The notes below the pieces were generated by a model. The model was given only the letters and a program-made list of their open reading frames with translations, was not told the DNA's origin and made no database searches. 11,295 nt of DNA from Nitriliruptorales bacterium (lineage in GTDB: Bacteria; Actinomycetota; Nitriliruptoria; Euzebyales; Egibacteraceae). How positions within the stretch are numbered: position 1 is the stretch's first letter; every line of letters starts with the position of its first letter. Positions 1 to 6,766 of this stretch are shown piece after piece. Both the position numbers and the translations under genes were made by a program. The DNA is taken from NCBI GenBank assembly GCA_007133145.1, contig SLNF01000287.1:1-11295 (forward strand). The letters are read 5' to 3'.

Positions 1-76
1 CGCGAGGAGCCCGGACGCCCCGCCGTCGGGCCCCGCCAGCACCAGTACCGCCGACCGAGGAGCCCGCCGTGTCTGA
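1..76 (+). CDS. C-terminal end of an upstream gene (partial, identity unknown)
   Basis: The frame beginning at base 2 is open from the window edge to a TGA at 74-76. It encodes a low-complexity tail rich in Ser, Ala, Pro and Arg. If real, it would overlap the start of the MoxR gene by 8 bases, as expected for tightly packed operon genes. In actinobacteria the gene before MoxR is often a DUF4350-type membrane protein, but nothing in these 24 codons identifies a family. The other two frames are also open here, so this call is weak. Confidence 0.3.
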   Translation, partial: ARSPDAPPSGPASTSTADRGARRV

Positions 77-1052
77 GGACCCCGCCCGCCCCGCCGTCGA
101 CCTCGCCGCCGCCCACGGCCCGATCGCCGCGGTGCGCGCCGAGATCGCGAAGGCCGTCGTCGGCCAGGACGGCGTGGTCACCGGCCTGCTCGCCGCGCTG
201 CTCGTCCGCGGCCACGTCCTGCTCGAGGGGGTGCCGGGCACGGCGAAGACCCTCCTCGTGAAGTCCGTCGCCGCCGCGCTCGACCTCGCGAGCGCCCGGG
301 TGCAGTTCACCCCCGACCTCATGCCCTCCGATGTCACCGGCCAGACGGTCTACCTCCAGGAGACCGGTGATTTCGAGTTCCGCGAGGGCCCGGTGTTCAC
401 GAACTTCCTCCTCGCCGACGAGATCAACCGGACGCCGCCGAAGACCCAGGCGGCCCTGCTCGAGGCCATGGAGGAGCGCCAGGTCACCGTCGAGGGCCGC
501 GCGCGGCGCCTGCCCGAGCCTTTCGGCGTCGTCGCCACGCAGAACCCCATCGAGTACGAGGGCACCTACCCGCTGCCCGAGGCGCAACTCGACCGCTTCC
601 TCTTCAAGCTCACCGTCGGCTACCCCGACGTCGGCCAGGAGCGCGACGTGCTCGCCCGCCACCACGCCGGCATGGACCCCCACGACCTCGCCGCGCTCGG
701 GCTCACCGCGGTGGCCACCCCCGCCGACCTCTTCGCCGCCCGCCGCGCCGTCGACGCCGTGGCCGTCGACGACCGGGTCATCGCCTACCTCGTCGACCTC
801 GTGCGGGCGACCCGCGAGTCGCCGTCGGTCGTCCTCGGGGTGAGCCCGCGCGGGGCGACGATGCTCCTGCGCGCGGCGAAGGCGTGGGCGTTCCTCTCCC
901 AGCGGTCGTTCGTCACCCCCGACGAGGTCAAGGCCGTCGCGCTGCCGACGCTGCGCCACCGCCTGCAGTTGCGGCCGGAGGTCGAGCTCGAGGGCGGCAC
1001 CGCCGACGGGGTGCTGCGCGGCCTCCTCGACGCCGTCGCCGTGCCCCGCTAG
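69..1052 (+). CDS. MoxR-family AAA+ ATPase
   Basis: A 327-residue cytoplasmic AAA+ ATPase of the MoxR family (AAA_3 core plus lid), thought to act as a chaperone that remodels or activates vWA-domain partners. Visible motifs: Walker A GVPGTAKT (54-61), Walker B FLLADEIN (113-120), sensor 1 ATQNP (156-160), an arginine-finger region EAQLDRF (171-177) and sensor 2 GVSPRGATML (257-266). The length is normal for the family. The GTG start is chosen because GAGGAG (57-62) lies 6 bases upstream; the frame stays open to the window edge, so a longer N-terminus is possible but unlikely. The DUF58 gene starts 5 bases after the stop, the classic MoxR-DUF58 arrangement, implying co-transcription. The ATPase family is certain; its cellular target in this organism is not known. 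Confidence 0.96.
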   Translation: MSEDPARPAVDLAAAHGPIAAVRAEIAKAVVGQDGVVTGLLAALLVRGHVLLEGVPGTAKTLLVKSVAAALDLASARVQFTPDLMPSDVTGQTVYLQETGDFEFREGPVFTNFLLADEINRTPPKTQAALLEAMEERQVTVEGRARRLPEPFGVVATQNPIEYEGTYPLPEAQLDRFLFKLTVGYPDVGQERDVLARHHAGMDPHDLAALGLTAVATPADLFAARRAVDAVAVDDRVIAYLVDLVRATRESPSVVLGVSPRGATMLLRAAKAWAFLSQRSFVTPDEVKAVALPTLRHRLQLRPEVELEGGTADGVLRGLLDAVAVPR

Positions 1053-1057
1053 CGTCG

Positions 1058-2443
1058 ATGGCCACCCCCTCGACGTCGCTCAGTGCCCGGCTGCCCGCGC
1101 CGACGTGGCGCCTCGGCGCGCTCGCGGCGCTGCTGAGCCCGCTGGCCTGGGCGCTGCCGCTGTCGGCGTCGGCTGCGCCGGCGGTCCTCACCGCCTTCGT
1201 GCTCGCCCTCGCCGCCATCGATGTCGCCCTCGCCCCGGCCCCGGTGCGGCTGACCGTCGAGCGCGAGTTGCCCGGGGCGGTCTCCCTCGACGGTGAGGGC
1301 GTCGTGCGCTGGCGCGTGGCCAACCCCACCCGGCGGCGGCTGCGTGTGGCCCTCGCCGACGATCTCGCCCCTTCCCTCGGCGCCGAGCACCGCCGGGCCC
1401 GCCTCGTCCTGCCCCCGCGGGGGCGGGCGAGCCAGGCGACGACGATCCACCCGACGCGCCGCGGCCGCTTCAGCCCCCAGACCGTGACGCTGCGCGTCGA
1501 GGGGCCGCTGCGCCTCGCCGCCCGCCAGGACGTCCTCGCGGTGCCCGGCAGTCTGCGGGTGCTGCCGCGTTTCCGCTCCCGGGAGGAGGCCGAGCTGCGC
1601 CTCGACCGGGCGCAGGTCCTGCAGTCGGGGCTGCGTCTGGCCCAGGGGCAGGGCGGCGGCACGGAGTTCGACCGCCTACGGGAGTACGAGGTCGACGACG
1701 AGTTCCGCCACATCGACTGGGCGGCGACCGCGCGCGCGGGCAAGGCGATCGTGCGGACCTACCGCGCCGAGCGCAACCAGACCGTGCTCGTGCTCCTCGA
1801 CAGCGGGCGCACGATGGCCGGCCAGGTCGCCCTCGAGGGTGGTCGCGCCCGCTCGGGCTACGCCGACGCCTCCTGGACGGTGCCCCGCCTCGACCATGCG
1901 ATGGACGCGGCGATGGCGCTCACCGTCGTCGCGACCCGCCTCGGTGACGCCACCGGGCTCGTGGCCTTCGCCGACGGCGTGCGGGCGGTCGTGCCCCCAC
2001 GGGGCAAGCCCGCCCAGCTCGGCCGGATCACCGAGGCGCTCGCGCCGATCGAGCCGGTGCTCGCCGAGAGCGACTACCGGCAGGCCTTCGGCGAGACGCT
2101 CACCCGCTTCCGCCGGCGTGCCCTGCTCGTCGTGCTCACCGAGCTGAGCCCCGAGCCGATGGCCGAGACGCTGCTGCCCGCGCTGCCGCTCGTCCTGCGC
2201 GACCACCTCGTCATCGTCGCCGGCATCCGCGACCCCGAGGTCGACCGCTGGGCGTCGGGGGTCCCCGAGGACGCCGAGGCCGCCTACCGCAAGGCCTCGG
2301 CAGCGGCGAGCCTCGAGCGTCGCGTCCAGGCAGCCGCGCGGTTGCGTGGGCTCGGCGCGACGGTGATCGACGAGCCGCCGGCGAGGCTGCCCGGCGCGCT
2401 CGCCGACGCCTACCTCGACGTCAAGGCCACCGGGCGACTGTGA
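1058..2443 (+). CDS. DUF58 domain protein, membrane-anchored vWA-like partner of MoxR
   Basis: A 461-residue DUF58 protein. Two adjacent hydrophobic stretches (about 20-38 and 41-60) should anchor it in the membrane. A beta-rich region follows (about 62-170), then the DUF58 signature: GTEFDRLREY (201-210), FRHIDW (216-221), AIVRTYRAERNQ (230-241) and the degenerate MIDAS-like DSGRTM (248-253). The usual YEVGD reads YEVDD here, a small departure. The ATG at 1058 is chosen because it is 5 bases after the MoxR stop and gives the expected hydrophobic N-terminus. The frame opens earlier, but that would overlap MoxR heavily. No good Shine-Dalgarno is visible, so translation is probably coupled to MoxR. 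DUF58 proteins are regarded as MoxR clients; the pathway is unknown. Confidence 0.93.
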   Translation: MATPSTSLSARLPAPTWRLGALAALLSPLAWALPLSASAAPAVLTAFVLALAAIDVALAPAPVRLTVERELPGAVSLDGEGVVRWRVANPTRRRLRVALADDLAPSLGAEHRRARLVLPPRGRASQATTIHPTRRGRFSPQTVTLRVEGPLRLAARQDVLAVPGSLRVLPRFRSREEAELRLDRAQVLQSGLRLAQGQGGGTEFDRLREYEVDDEFRHIDWAATARAGKAIVRTYRAERNQTVLVLLDSGRTMAGQVALEGGRARSGYADASWTVPRLDHAMDAAMALTVVATRLGDATGLVAFADGVRAVVPPRGKPAQLGRITEALAPIEPVLAESDYRQAFGETLTRFRRRALLVVLTELSPEPMAETLLPALPLVLRDHLVIVAGIRDPEVDRWASGVPEDAEAAYRKASAAASLERRVQAAARLRGLGATVIDEPPARLPGALADAYLDVKATGRL

Positions 2444-2460
2444 GCGGTGGAGTCGCTGCG

Positions 2461-2520
2461 GCGCCCGTCGGCTACGACGTCGTGGCGCCCGTCGGCGAGG
2501 ACGTGGTGGCGCCTGTCGGC
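2461..2520. repeat. 24-bp tandem repeat, about 2.5 copies, at the 3' end of the SpoIIM-family gene
   Basis: Units begin at 2461, 2485 and 2509, the last a half copy; each opens with GCGCCYGTCGGC. The unit is a multiple of three. On the minus strand it encodes the repeated octapeptide PTGATTSS at the extreme C-terminus of the SpoIIM-family protein. It also spans part of the 28-base gap after the DUF58 gene. It looks like a simple slippage expansion of a non-conserved tail. Confidence 0.85.
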
Positions 2521-3527
2521 CGCGGTGCCGCCCAGCCGCGGTCGGCCTGCTCCCCGAGCGCGCCGGTCAGCCCTGTCGCCGTGGCGCGCCTGCCGAGGAC
2601 GACGACGTAGGCGAGGAAGGCGACCTCGGCGACCACGCCGATGCCGACCCTCACCGCGGTTGGCAGCGCCGAGCCGGTGACGAAGCCCTCGATGAGGCCG
2701 GCGGCGAGGAAGACGACGGTGAGCCCGGCGAGGATCGCGATCGCCCGGCGGCCCTCCTCGCGCAGCGCCGCCCCGCGCCGACGGTCACCCGGCGCGATGA
2801 GCGTCCAGCCGACCCGCAGCCCCGCGCCCCCGGCGAGGAAGACCGCGGTGAGCTCGAGCAGGCCATGGGGGGTGATGAGCCCCCAGAAGCGCGCCTGCTC
2901 GCCCGCGGCGATGAAGAAGCCGAGCGCGACGCCGACGTTGAGCCCGTTGAAGGCCATGACGAAGACCGTCGGCGCGGCGAGCAGCCCACCACCGGCGAAG
3001 GCGAGGATCGCCACCTGGATGTTGTTGACGGTCACCTCGGTCGCGAACTGCGCGGAGGGGTCCGAGGAGTAGTACGCCTCGAAGTCCTCGGTGACGTAGG
3101 CCTCACGGACCGCCGCCGGCGCGGTCGCCTCGAGGGCCGCCTCCGACGTGCCGATCCACCACGCCGCGGCGGCGGCGGGCAGGAGGAAGAGCAGCGTCGC
3201 GGCCACGTGGAACGCCCGCGTGTGCCACACCGCCGCGGGGAAGGTCTCGACGACGAAGCGCGACAGCGACCGCCACGAGCCCCCGCGGGTGCCGTAGAGC
3301 AGCGCCGAGGCGCGCGCGACGAGGGCGGAGAGCTCGTTGACGAGCGCGCGGTCGCCGAAGCGGGTCCGGGCGATCGAGAGGTGGGTCGCGGCGCGTTGGT
3401 AGCGCACCGCGAGCTCCTCGAGCTCCTCGGCTGACAGCCTCGCGGGGCTGCGGCCGGCCTTGTCGAGGAGCGCGGCGAGGCGCTGCCACTCCTCGCGGTG
3501 GGTGGTGATGAAGCCGTCGATGTCCAC
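2472..3527 (-). CDS. SpoIIM / DUF95 family integral membrane protein
   Basis: A 351-residue multipass membrane protein of the SpoIIM (stage II sporulation protein M, DUF95) family. A charged helical N-terminal region (1-100) begins MDIDGFITTHREEW, typical of actinobacterial members. Hydrophobic segments follow at about 105-125, 172-203, 222-246, 262-282 and 293-311. Conserved stretches include NNIQVAILAFAGG (168-180), ITPHGLLEL (218-226) and LIEGFVTGS (278-286). In Bacillus, SpoIIM works with SpoIID/SpoIIP peptidoglycan hydrolases in engulfment; homologues in non-sporulating actinobacteria have no settled role, so no sporulation claim is made. The tail (337-351) is a PTGATTSS repeat. The start is GTG with no Shine-Dalgarno; a -10-like TATCCT ends 7 bases upstream, suggesting a leaderless mRNA. 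The gene converges on DUF58 and diverges from the RDD gene. Confidence 0.93.
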   Translation of the reverse strand: MDIDGFITTHREEWQRLAALLDKAGRSPARLSAEELEELAVRYQRAATHLSIARTRFGDRALVNELSALVARASALLYGTRGGSWRSLSRFVVETFPAAVWHTRAFHVAATLLFLLPAAAAAWWIGTSEAALEATAPAAVREAYVTEDFEAYYSSDPSAQFATEVTVNNIQVAILAFAGGGLLAAPTVFVMAFNGLNVGVALGFFIAAGEQARFWGLITPHGLLELTAVFLAGGAGLRVGWTLIAPGDRRRGAALREEGRRAIAILAGLTVVFLAAGLIEGFVTGSALPTAVRVGIGVVAEVAFLAYVVVLGRRATATGLTGALGEQADRGWAAPRPTGATTSSPTGATTS

Positions 3528-3534
3528 CCTTGGC

Positions 3535-3540
3535 AGGATA
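3535..3540 (-). promoter_or_regulatory. Candidate -10 element of the SpoIIM-family gene (leaderless)
   Basis: On the minus strand this reads TATCCT, a match to TANNNT. The seven bases GCCAAGG separate it from the GTG start, so transcription should begin at or next to the start codon. There is no Shine-Dalgarno at a working distance, which fits a leaderless mRNA. No convincing -35 is visible. Confidence 0.45.
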
Positions 3541-3544
3541 GGGT
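3539..3544 (+). promoter_or_regulatory. Candidate -10 element of the RDD gene
   Basis: TAGGGT matches TANNNT and predicts a start of transcription near 3551. That leaves a leader of about 18 bases containing the Shine-Dalgarno GAGGAG (3557-3562). The element overlaps the opposite-strand TATCCT by two bases, so RNA polymerase could probably serve only one gene at a time. No clear -35 is seen. Confidence 0.4.
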
Positions 3545-3568
3545 GCCAAGGCGAGCGAGGAGACCCCG

Positions 3569-4624
3569 GTGCCCACAGTCGAGCGACGCGGCGTCGTCAC
3601 GCCCGAGGCGGTGCGCCTGGACTTCGAGGAGGCCACCGTCGGCACCCGCGCGGTGGCGATCCTCATCGACTGGGCGATCCAGGCCATCGTGCTCGTCACG
3701 CTGATCTTCGCCGCGACGTTCCTCCTCGGGGCGGTCGGCCAGGTTGGCGGCACGGCCGCGGTCGTCGTCGTGCTCCTGCTGCTCACCTTCGGCATCACCT
3801 TCGGCTACCCGATCGGCTTCGAGGTCGCCTGGCGTGGCCGCACCCCCGGCAAGGCGGCGATGGGCCTGCGGGTCGTCACCGTGGAAGGCGCGCCGGTGGG
3901 CTTCCGCCACGCTGCGATCCGCGCGGCCCTCGGCCTCGTCGATTTCGCGCTCACCTCGGGCTTCGCCGCAGTCATCACCGCGCTGGTCTCGCAGCGCTCC
4001 CAACGTCTCGGCGACCACGTTGCCGGCACGGTCGTGGTGCGCGAGCGCGTCGCCGGCGGCGCAGCCGAGGCGGTCGCCTTCACGGTGCCTGCTGGTGCCG
4101 AGGCCTACGCTGCGACGATCGACGTCAGCGGTGTGCGCGAGGATGACTACCGCACCGTCCGCGAGTTCCTCATGCGCGCCGACGGCCTCCCGCCCGAGCG
4201 ACGCGCTGCGCTCGCCGAGCGCCTCGCGACCTCACTCGCCGGCCGGCTCGCGCACCAGCCACCGCAGGGCACCCATCCTGAGACGTTCTTGCGCTGTCTC
4301 GCCGCGCGCTACCAGGCCCGGGGTAACGCGGCCAACGGTGCCGTTGCGTCGGCGGCCTCCCCGGCGCCTGCCCCCGCCCCGGTGGCGCCGGCCCCGGCCG
4401 CGCCTGGGTCGGCCCCCGTCGCATCACCGGGCGCCCCGGCCCCACCGGCTTCGCCTCCGGTCGCGCCCGAGTCGCTGCCTCCGCCCCCGTCGTCGCCTCC
4501 GCCCCCGTCGTCGCCCCCGGCCCAGTGGAGGCCCTCGGGCCAGGATGATGCCGAGGGGGACCGCGCGGACGAGCACACCACGTCGACGGGTCGTCGTCCC
4601 GGGGGCTTCACCGCCCCCAGCTGA
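3569..4624 (+). CDS. RDD-family membrane protein with a long proline/alanine-rich tail
   Basis: A 351-residue protein. The RDD domain covers about 15-160: R27 and the D34-W35 pair in the first membrane helix (about 28-55), a second helix (about 62-88), RGRTPGKAAMGLRVV (89-103), a weaker third hydrophobic segment (about 117-140) and QRLGDHVAGTVVV (145-157). RDD proteins are small membrane proteins of mostly unknown function; some have been linked to ion transport or stress, which cannot be assumed here. Residues 160-255 form a soluble, helix-prone region, followed by a tail of Pro, Ala and Ser (about 262-325) including a PPPPSS repeat, probably cytoplasmic and disordered. The GTG start is supported by GAGGAG 6 bases upstream. 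RDD genes often accompany SpoIIM, DUF58 and MoxR genes, as here. Confidence 0.92.
   Translation: MPTVERRGVVTPEAVRLDFEEATVGTRAVAILIDWAIQAIVLVTLIFAATFLLGAVGQVGGTAAVVVVLLLLTFGITFGYPIGFEVAWRGRTPGKAAMGLRVVTVEGAPVGFRHAAIRAALGLVDFALTSGFAAVITALVSQRSQRLGDHVAGTVVVRERVAGGAAEAVAFTVPAGAEAYAATIDVSGVREDDYRTVREFLMRADGLPPERRAALAERLATSLAGRLAHQPPQGTHPETFLRCLAARYQARGNAANGAVASAASPAPAPAPVAPAPAAPGSAPVASPGAPAPPASPPVAPESLPPPPSSPPPPSSPPAQWRPSGQDDAEGDRADEHTTSTGRRPGGFTAPS
4478..4513 (+). repeat. 18-bp tandem duplication coding for PPPPSS twice
   Basis: The unit CCTCCGCCCCCGTCGTCG occurs at 4478-4495 and again exactly at 4496-4513. It is in frame and lies in the low-complexity tail of the RDD protein. The identical codons suggest recent duplication rather than selection on the protein alone. 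Confidence 0.85.
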
Positions 4625-4702
4625 ACCGGCTCGGTCGGGCTGACCGTCTCCGGCGCCGGGGCCGCGCTTCGGCTCTGCGTCGTCTCGCGCTGGCCGCCGC
4701 CA

Positions 4703-4716
4703 CCGTCCGCGGACGG
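4703..4716. repeat. 14-bp perfect palindrome in the RDD/archease convergent gap
   Basis: CCGTCCGCGGACGG equals its own reverse complement. It lies in the 155-bp gap (4625-4779) between the converging RDD and archease genes. With no promoter nearby, it may be an accessory part of a terminator region; chance is possible at this GC content. Apart from this palindrome and the hairpin at 4738-4761 the gap holds nothing I can identify. Confidence 0.5.
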
Positions 4717-4737
4717 GCTGTGTGATGGCAGGGGTGT

Positions 4738-4761
4738 GCGCCCCGGGGGTCGCCGGGGCGC
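4738..4761. terminator. GC hairpin between converging genes, candidate two-way terminator
   Basis: GCGCCCCGG (4738-4746) pairs with CCGGGGCGC (4753-4761) around a 6-base loop, a 9-bp stem made only of G:C pairs. It lies 19 bases beyond the archease stop and 114 bases beyond the RDD stop. There is no T tract on either strand, as is common for actinobacterial hairpin terminators, so the role rests on position and stability. Confidence 0.5.
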
Positions 4762-4779
4762 CGCGTTGGGGGATGGCGG

Positions 4780-5205
4780 CTAGAGGTCGAGGATGACGTG
4801 ACCACGCCAGCCGTCCTCCTCCTCGACAAGCCCGGCCCCGTGCCACGTTGCGGCCTTCGGTGGTGCGCCGAGCAGCGCGAGCCCCTCGAGGCTCACCGCG
4901 ACGACCTCGCCTTCGAGTGTTCCGTCGGCGACGTTCCCGACGAAGCCACAGGCCAGCAGCCCCTCGGCGTCGAGGAGGGTGATCGCCTCGTCGAGCAGCC
5001 CGACGAGCAGCGCCTCCGGTGGGCCGGTCACCTCAACGGGACGGCGCTCGCGTGCCTGCTCGTCGCCGACGTCGGCGACGTGGGCGGCAAGCGCGGCGAG
5101 CGCGGCGTCGAGGCAGGCCGATGGCGTCGGGCCCCATACCGCGACGTCGAGGTCCCCGCCGTGCTCGGTGAGGGCGAAGCCGCTCTCCCGCTCCTGCTCG
5201 CTCAT
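4780..5205 (-). CDS. Archease, activator of the RNA ligase RtcB
   Basis: A 141-residue protein of the archease family, usual length about 140. Archease is a small metal-binding cofactor protein that speeds guanylylation of RtcB and allows multiple turnover. Family hallmarks: an N-terminal EHGGDLDVAVWG (14-25) in place of the usual EHTADIGI-type motif, a helix with an ALAAL core (35-39), a central LLDEAITLLDAEGLL (70-84), and the C-terminal pair PKAATWH (116-122) and HVILDL (136-141). D18, H122 and D140 sit at conserved positions; the Thr-Ala of the first motif is replaced by Gly-Gly. The ATG is set by GGGAGGT 5 bases upstream. The rtcB gene diverges 141 bp away, which strongly supports the identification. 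The degenerate first motif is the only reason for caution. Confidence 0.9.
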   Translation of the reverse strand: MSEQERESGFALTEHGGDLDVAVWGPTPSACLDAALAALAAHVADVGDEQARERRPVEVTGPPEALLVGLLDEAITLLDAEGLLACGFVGNVADGTLEGEVVAVSLEGLALLGAPPKAATWHGAGLVEEEDGWRGHVILDL

Positions 5206-5346
5206 CGTCGACCTCCCTGGATGCGTCGTGAGGGGGCGTCGCCCTCCAAGGCGCCTGCGGGCCTCGTCAGCGACCTGGCGGGGCGTCTCGCCGCCGGCGC
5301 TAGCGGGTAGGACCCCGTTGCGGAGTGTCCACCGCAGGAGGGGACG
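5206..5346. promoter_or_regulatory. Divergent archease-rtcB control region
   Basis: This 141-bp gap must hold promoters for both genes. Clear ribosome sites lie at each end: GGGAGGT for archease (minus strand) and AGGAGG (5336-5341) for rtcB, each 5 bases from its ATG. For rtcB a weak TAGGAC (5308-5313) could serve as -10. I see no convincing -10/-35 pair for archease and no sigma-54-type GG/GC element such as drives rtcBA in enterobacteria. A short dyad, GAGGG (5230-5234) with CCCTC (5242-5246), lies in the archease leader. Confidence 0.45.
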
Positions 5347-6759
5347 ATGGCACGCTCGAGTGACGACGTCACCCGCACGCTGCCCGCCGAGGGCGACATG
5401 GCCGTTCCCGGGGTGGTCTTCGCCTCGGAGGCTCTGCTGCCCGACGACCCCGCGGCGCTCTTCGCGCAGGTCCGCAACGTCGCGACCCTGCCGGGCATCG
5501 TCGAGGCCTCCTACGCGATGCCCGACCTCCATGTCGGCTACGGCTTCCCGATCGGTGGCGTCGCCGCCACCGACGTCGACCGTGGTGGCGTCGTCTCGCC
5601 TGGTGGGGTCGGCTTCGACATTTCGTGCGGCGTCCGCATGCTCGCGCTGCCCGCGCTGGCCGAGGAGGTCGACGAGGCGACGCTGGGCCACCTCATGGAC
5701 GCCCTCGCCGACGCGGTACCCCACGGCACGGGCCCGGGTGGGATCGCGAGTCCCTCCGAGGCCGACCTCACCCGGGTGCTCGCGGACGGGGCGGAGGCGA
5801 TCGTCAGCGACGGGGCGGGCGTGCCCGCCGACCTCGACCGCACCGAGGACCGCGGCCGGCTAGACGGCGCCGACCCCGGCGAGGTCGGCCCGAAGGCCCG
5901 TAAGCGCGGCAAGGCCCAGCTCGGCAGCCTCGGCGGTGGTAACCACTTCCTCGAGGTCCAGGTCGTCGAGGAGGTCGTCGACGGCGACGCCGCAGAGGTC
6001 TTTGGGCTCGCCGAGGGCCAGCTCGCCGCGACGATCCACTGTGGGTCCCGCGGGCTCGGCCACCAGGTCTGCACCGACGCGGTGGGGGTCATGCGCGAGG
6101 CGATGGCCCGCTACGGCATCACCGTGCCCGATGCCCAACTCGCGTGCGTTCCCGTCGACGCTCCCGAGGGACGCGCCTACGTCGCGGCGATGGAGGCCTC
6201 GGCGAACTTTGCCCGCGCCAACCGCCAGCTCATCGCCGAGGCGGTCCGGGATGCCTGCGGGGCGACCCTCGGCAGCCGCGAGGCACCGATGGTCTACGAC
6301 GTCAACCACAACATGGCCAAGCGGGAGCGTCACGTCGTCGAGGGTGCCGACCGTGATCTCTGCGTGCACCGCAAGGGGGCGACGCTCGCGCTGCCCGCCG
6401 GGCACCCCGACCTGCCCGCCGAGCTTGCCGGTGTCGGCCAGCCCGTCATCGTGCCTGGTTCGATGGGCACCGCGACCTGGGTGCTCGCCGGCGACCGCGG
6501 CCGGGCGTTCGCGTCGACCTGCCACGGCGCGGGGCGGCTGCGCAGCCGCAAGCAGGCCCGCAAGCGCATCGCGCCCGACGTCCTCGCCCGCGGCCTTGCC
6601 GAGCAGGGCATCGCCGTGCGGGCGAAGAGCGCCTCCGGCCTGTCCGAGGAGGCGCCGGAGGCCTACAAGGACGTCGACGAGGTCGTCGCGGTCTGCGAGG
6701 CCGCAGGTCTGTCGCGCCGGGTCGCCCGGCTGCGTCCCCTCGGGGTCGTGAAGGGCTGA
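5347..6759 (+). CDS. rtcB: RtcB RNA-splicing/repair ligase (3'-phosphate / 5'-OH, GTP-dependent)
   Basis: A 470-residue cytoplasmic RNA ligase. RtcB joins RNA 2',3'-cyclic phosphate or 3'-phosphate ends to 5'-OH ends using GTP and Mn2+, in tRNA splicing (archaea, metazoa) or RNA repair (bacteria). All catalytic positions are present: MPDLHVGYGFPIGG (58-71), GGVGFDISCGVR (86-97) with metal ligands D91 and C94, GSLGGGNHFLEVQ (193-205) with H200, IHCGSRGLGH (230-239) with H231, DVNHNMAKRE (318-327) with H321, VPGSMGT (369-375) and CHGAGR (392-397), where H393 is the histidine that receives GMP. Positions track the well-studied Pyrococcus enzyme with small offsets. There is no intein, although many RtcB genes carry one. 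AGGAGG 5 bases upstream fixes the ATG. Its divergent neighbour archease makes a complete ligase-activator pair. No RtcA cyclase or RtcR regulator lies in the window. Confidence 0.97.
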   Translation: MARSSDDVTRTLPAEGDMAVPGVVFASEALLPDDPAALFAQVRNVATLPGIVEASYAMPDLHVGYGFPIGGVAATDVDRGGVVSPGGVGFDISCGVRMLALPALAEEVDEATLGHLMDALADAVPHGTGPGGIASPSEADLTRVLADGAEAIVSDGAGVPADLDRTEDRGRLDGADPGEVGPKARKRGKAQLGSLGGGNHFLEVQVVEEVVDGDAAEVFGLAEGQLAATIHCGSRGLGHQVCTDAVGVMREAMARYGITVPDAQLACVPVDAPEGRAYVAAMEASANFARANRQLIAEAVRDACGATLGSREAPMVYDVNHNMAKRERHVVEGADRDLCVHRKGATLALPAGHPDLPAELAGVGQPVIVPGSMGTATWVLAGDRGRAFASTCHGAGRLRSRKQARKRIAPDVLARGLAEQGIAVRAKSASGLSEEAPEAYKDVDEVVAVCEAAGLSRRVARLRPLGVVKG

Positions 6760-6766
6760 GCGTGCG

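Larger units (their letters stand above)
3528..3551. promoter_or_regulatory. Perfect 8-8-8 inverted repeat in the divergent SpoIIM/RDD control region
   Basis: CCTTGGCA (3528-3535) and TGCCAAGG (3544-3551) are exact reverse complements separated by 8 bases. The dyad occupies more than half of the 41-bp gap between the two divergent starts. It surrounds the candidate -10 elements of both genes, a layout suiting a dimeric repressor that controls both at once. A hairpin in the transcripts is the alternative. No regulator gene is adjacent, and the operator role is inferred from position and symmetry only. Confidence 0.5.

Noticed and set aside
884..1057. Upstream extension of the DUF58 gene into the MoxR gene
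   Set aside because: The added residues are Arg/Pro-rich shadow of MoxR codons. The ATG at 1058 gives the expected membrane anchor.
2440..2610. A 56-codon plus-strand frame whose GTG overlaps the DUF58 stop (GTGA) and contains APVGxDVV repeats
   Set aside because: It lies wholly opposite the gap and the repeat-rich end of the SpoIIM-family gene, has no domain and ends inside that gene. The overlap with the DUF58 stop looks attractive, but the repeat explains the open frame.
5347..6759. Intein within RtcB
   Set aside because: All RtcB motifs follow each other at normal spacing and the length is 470 residues, so no insertion is present.
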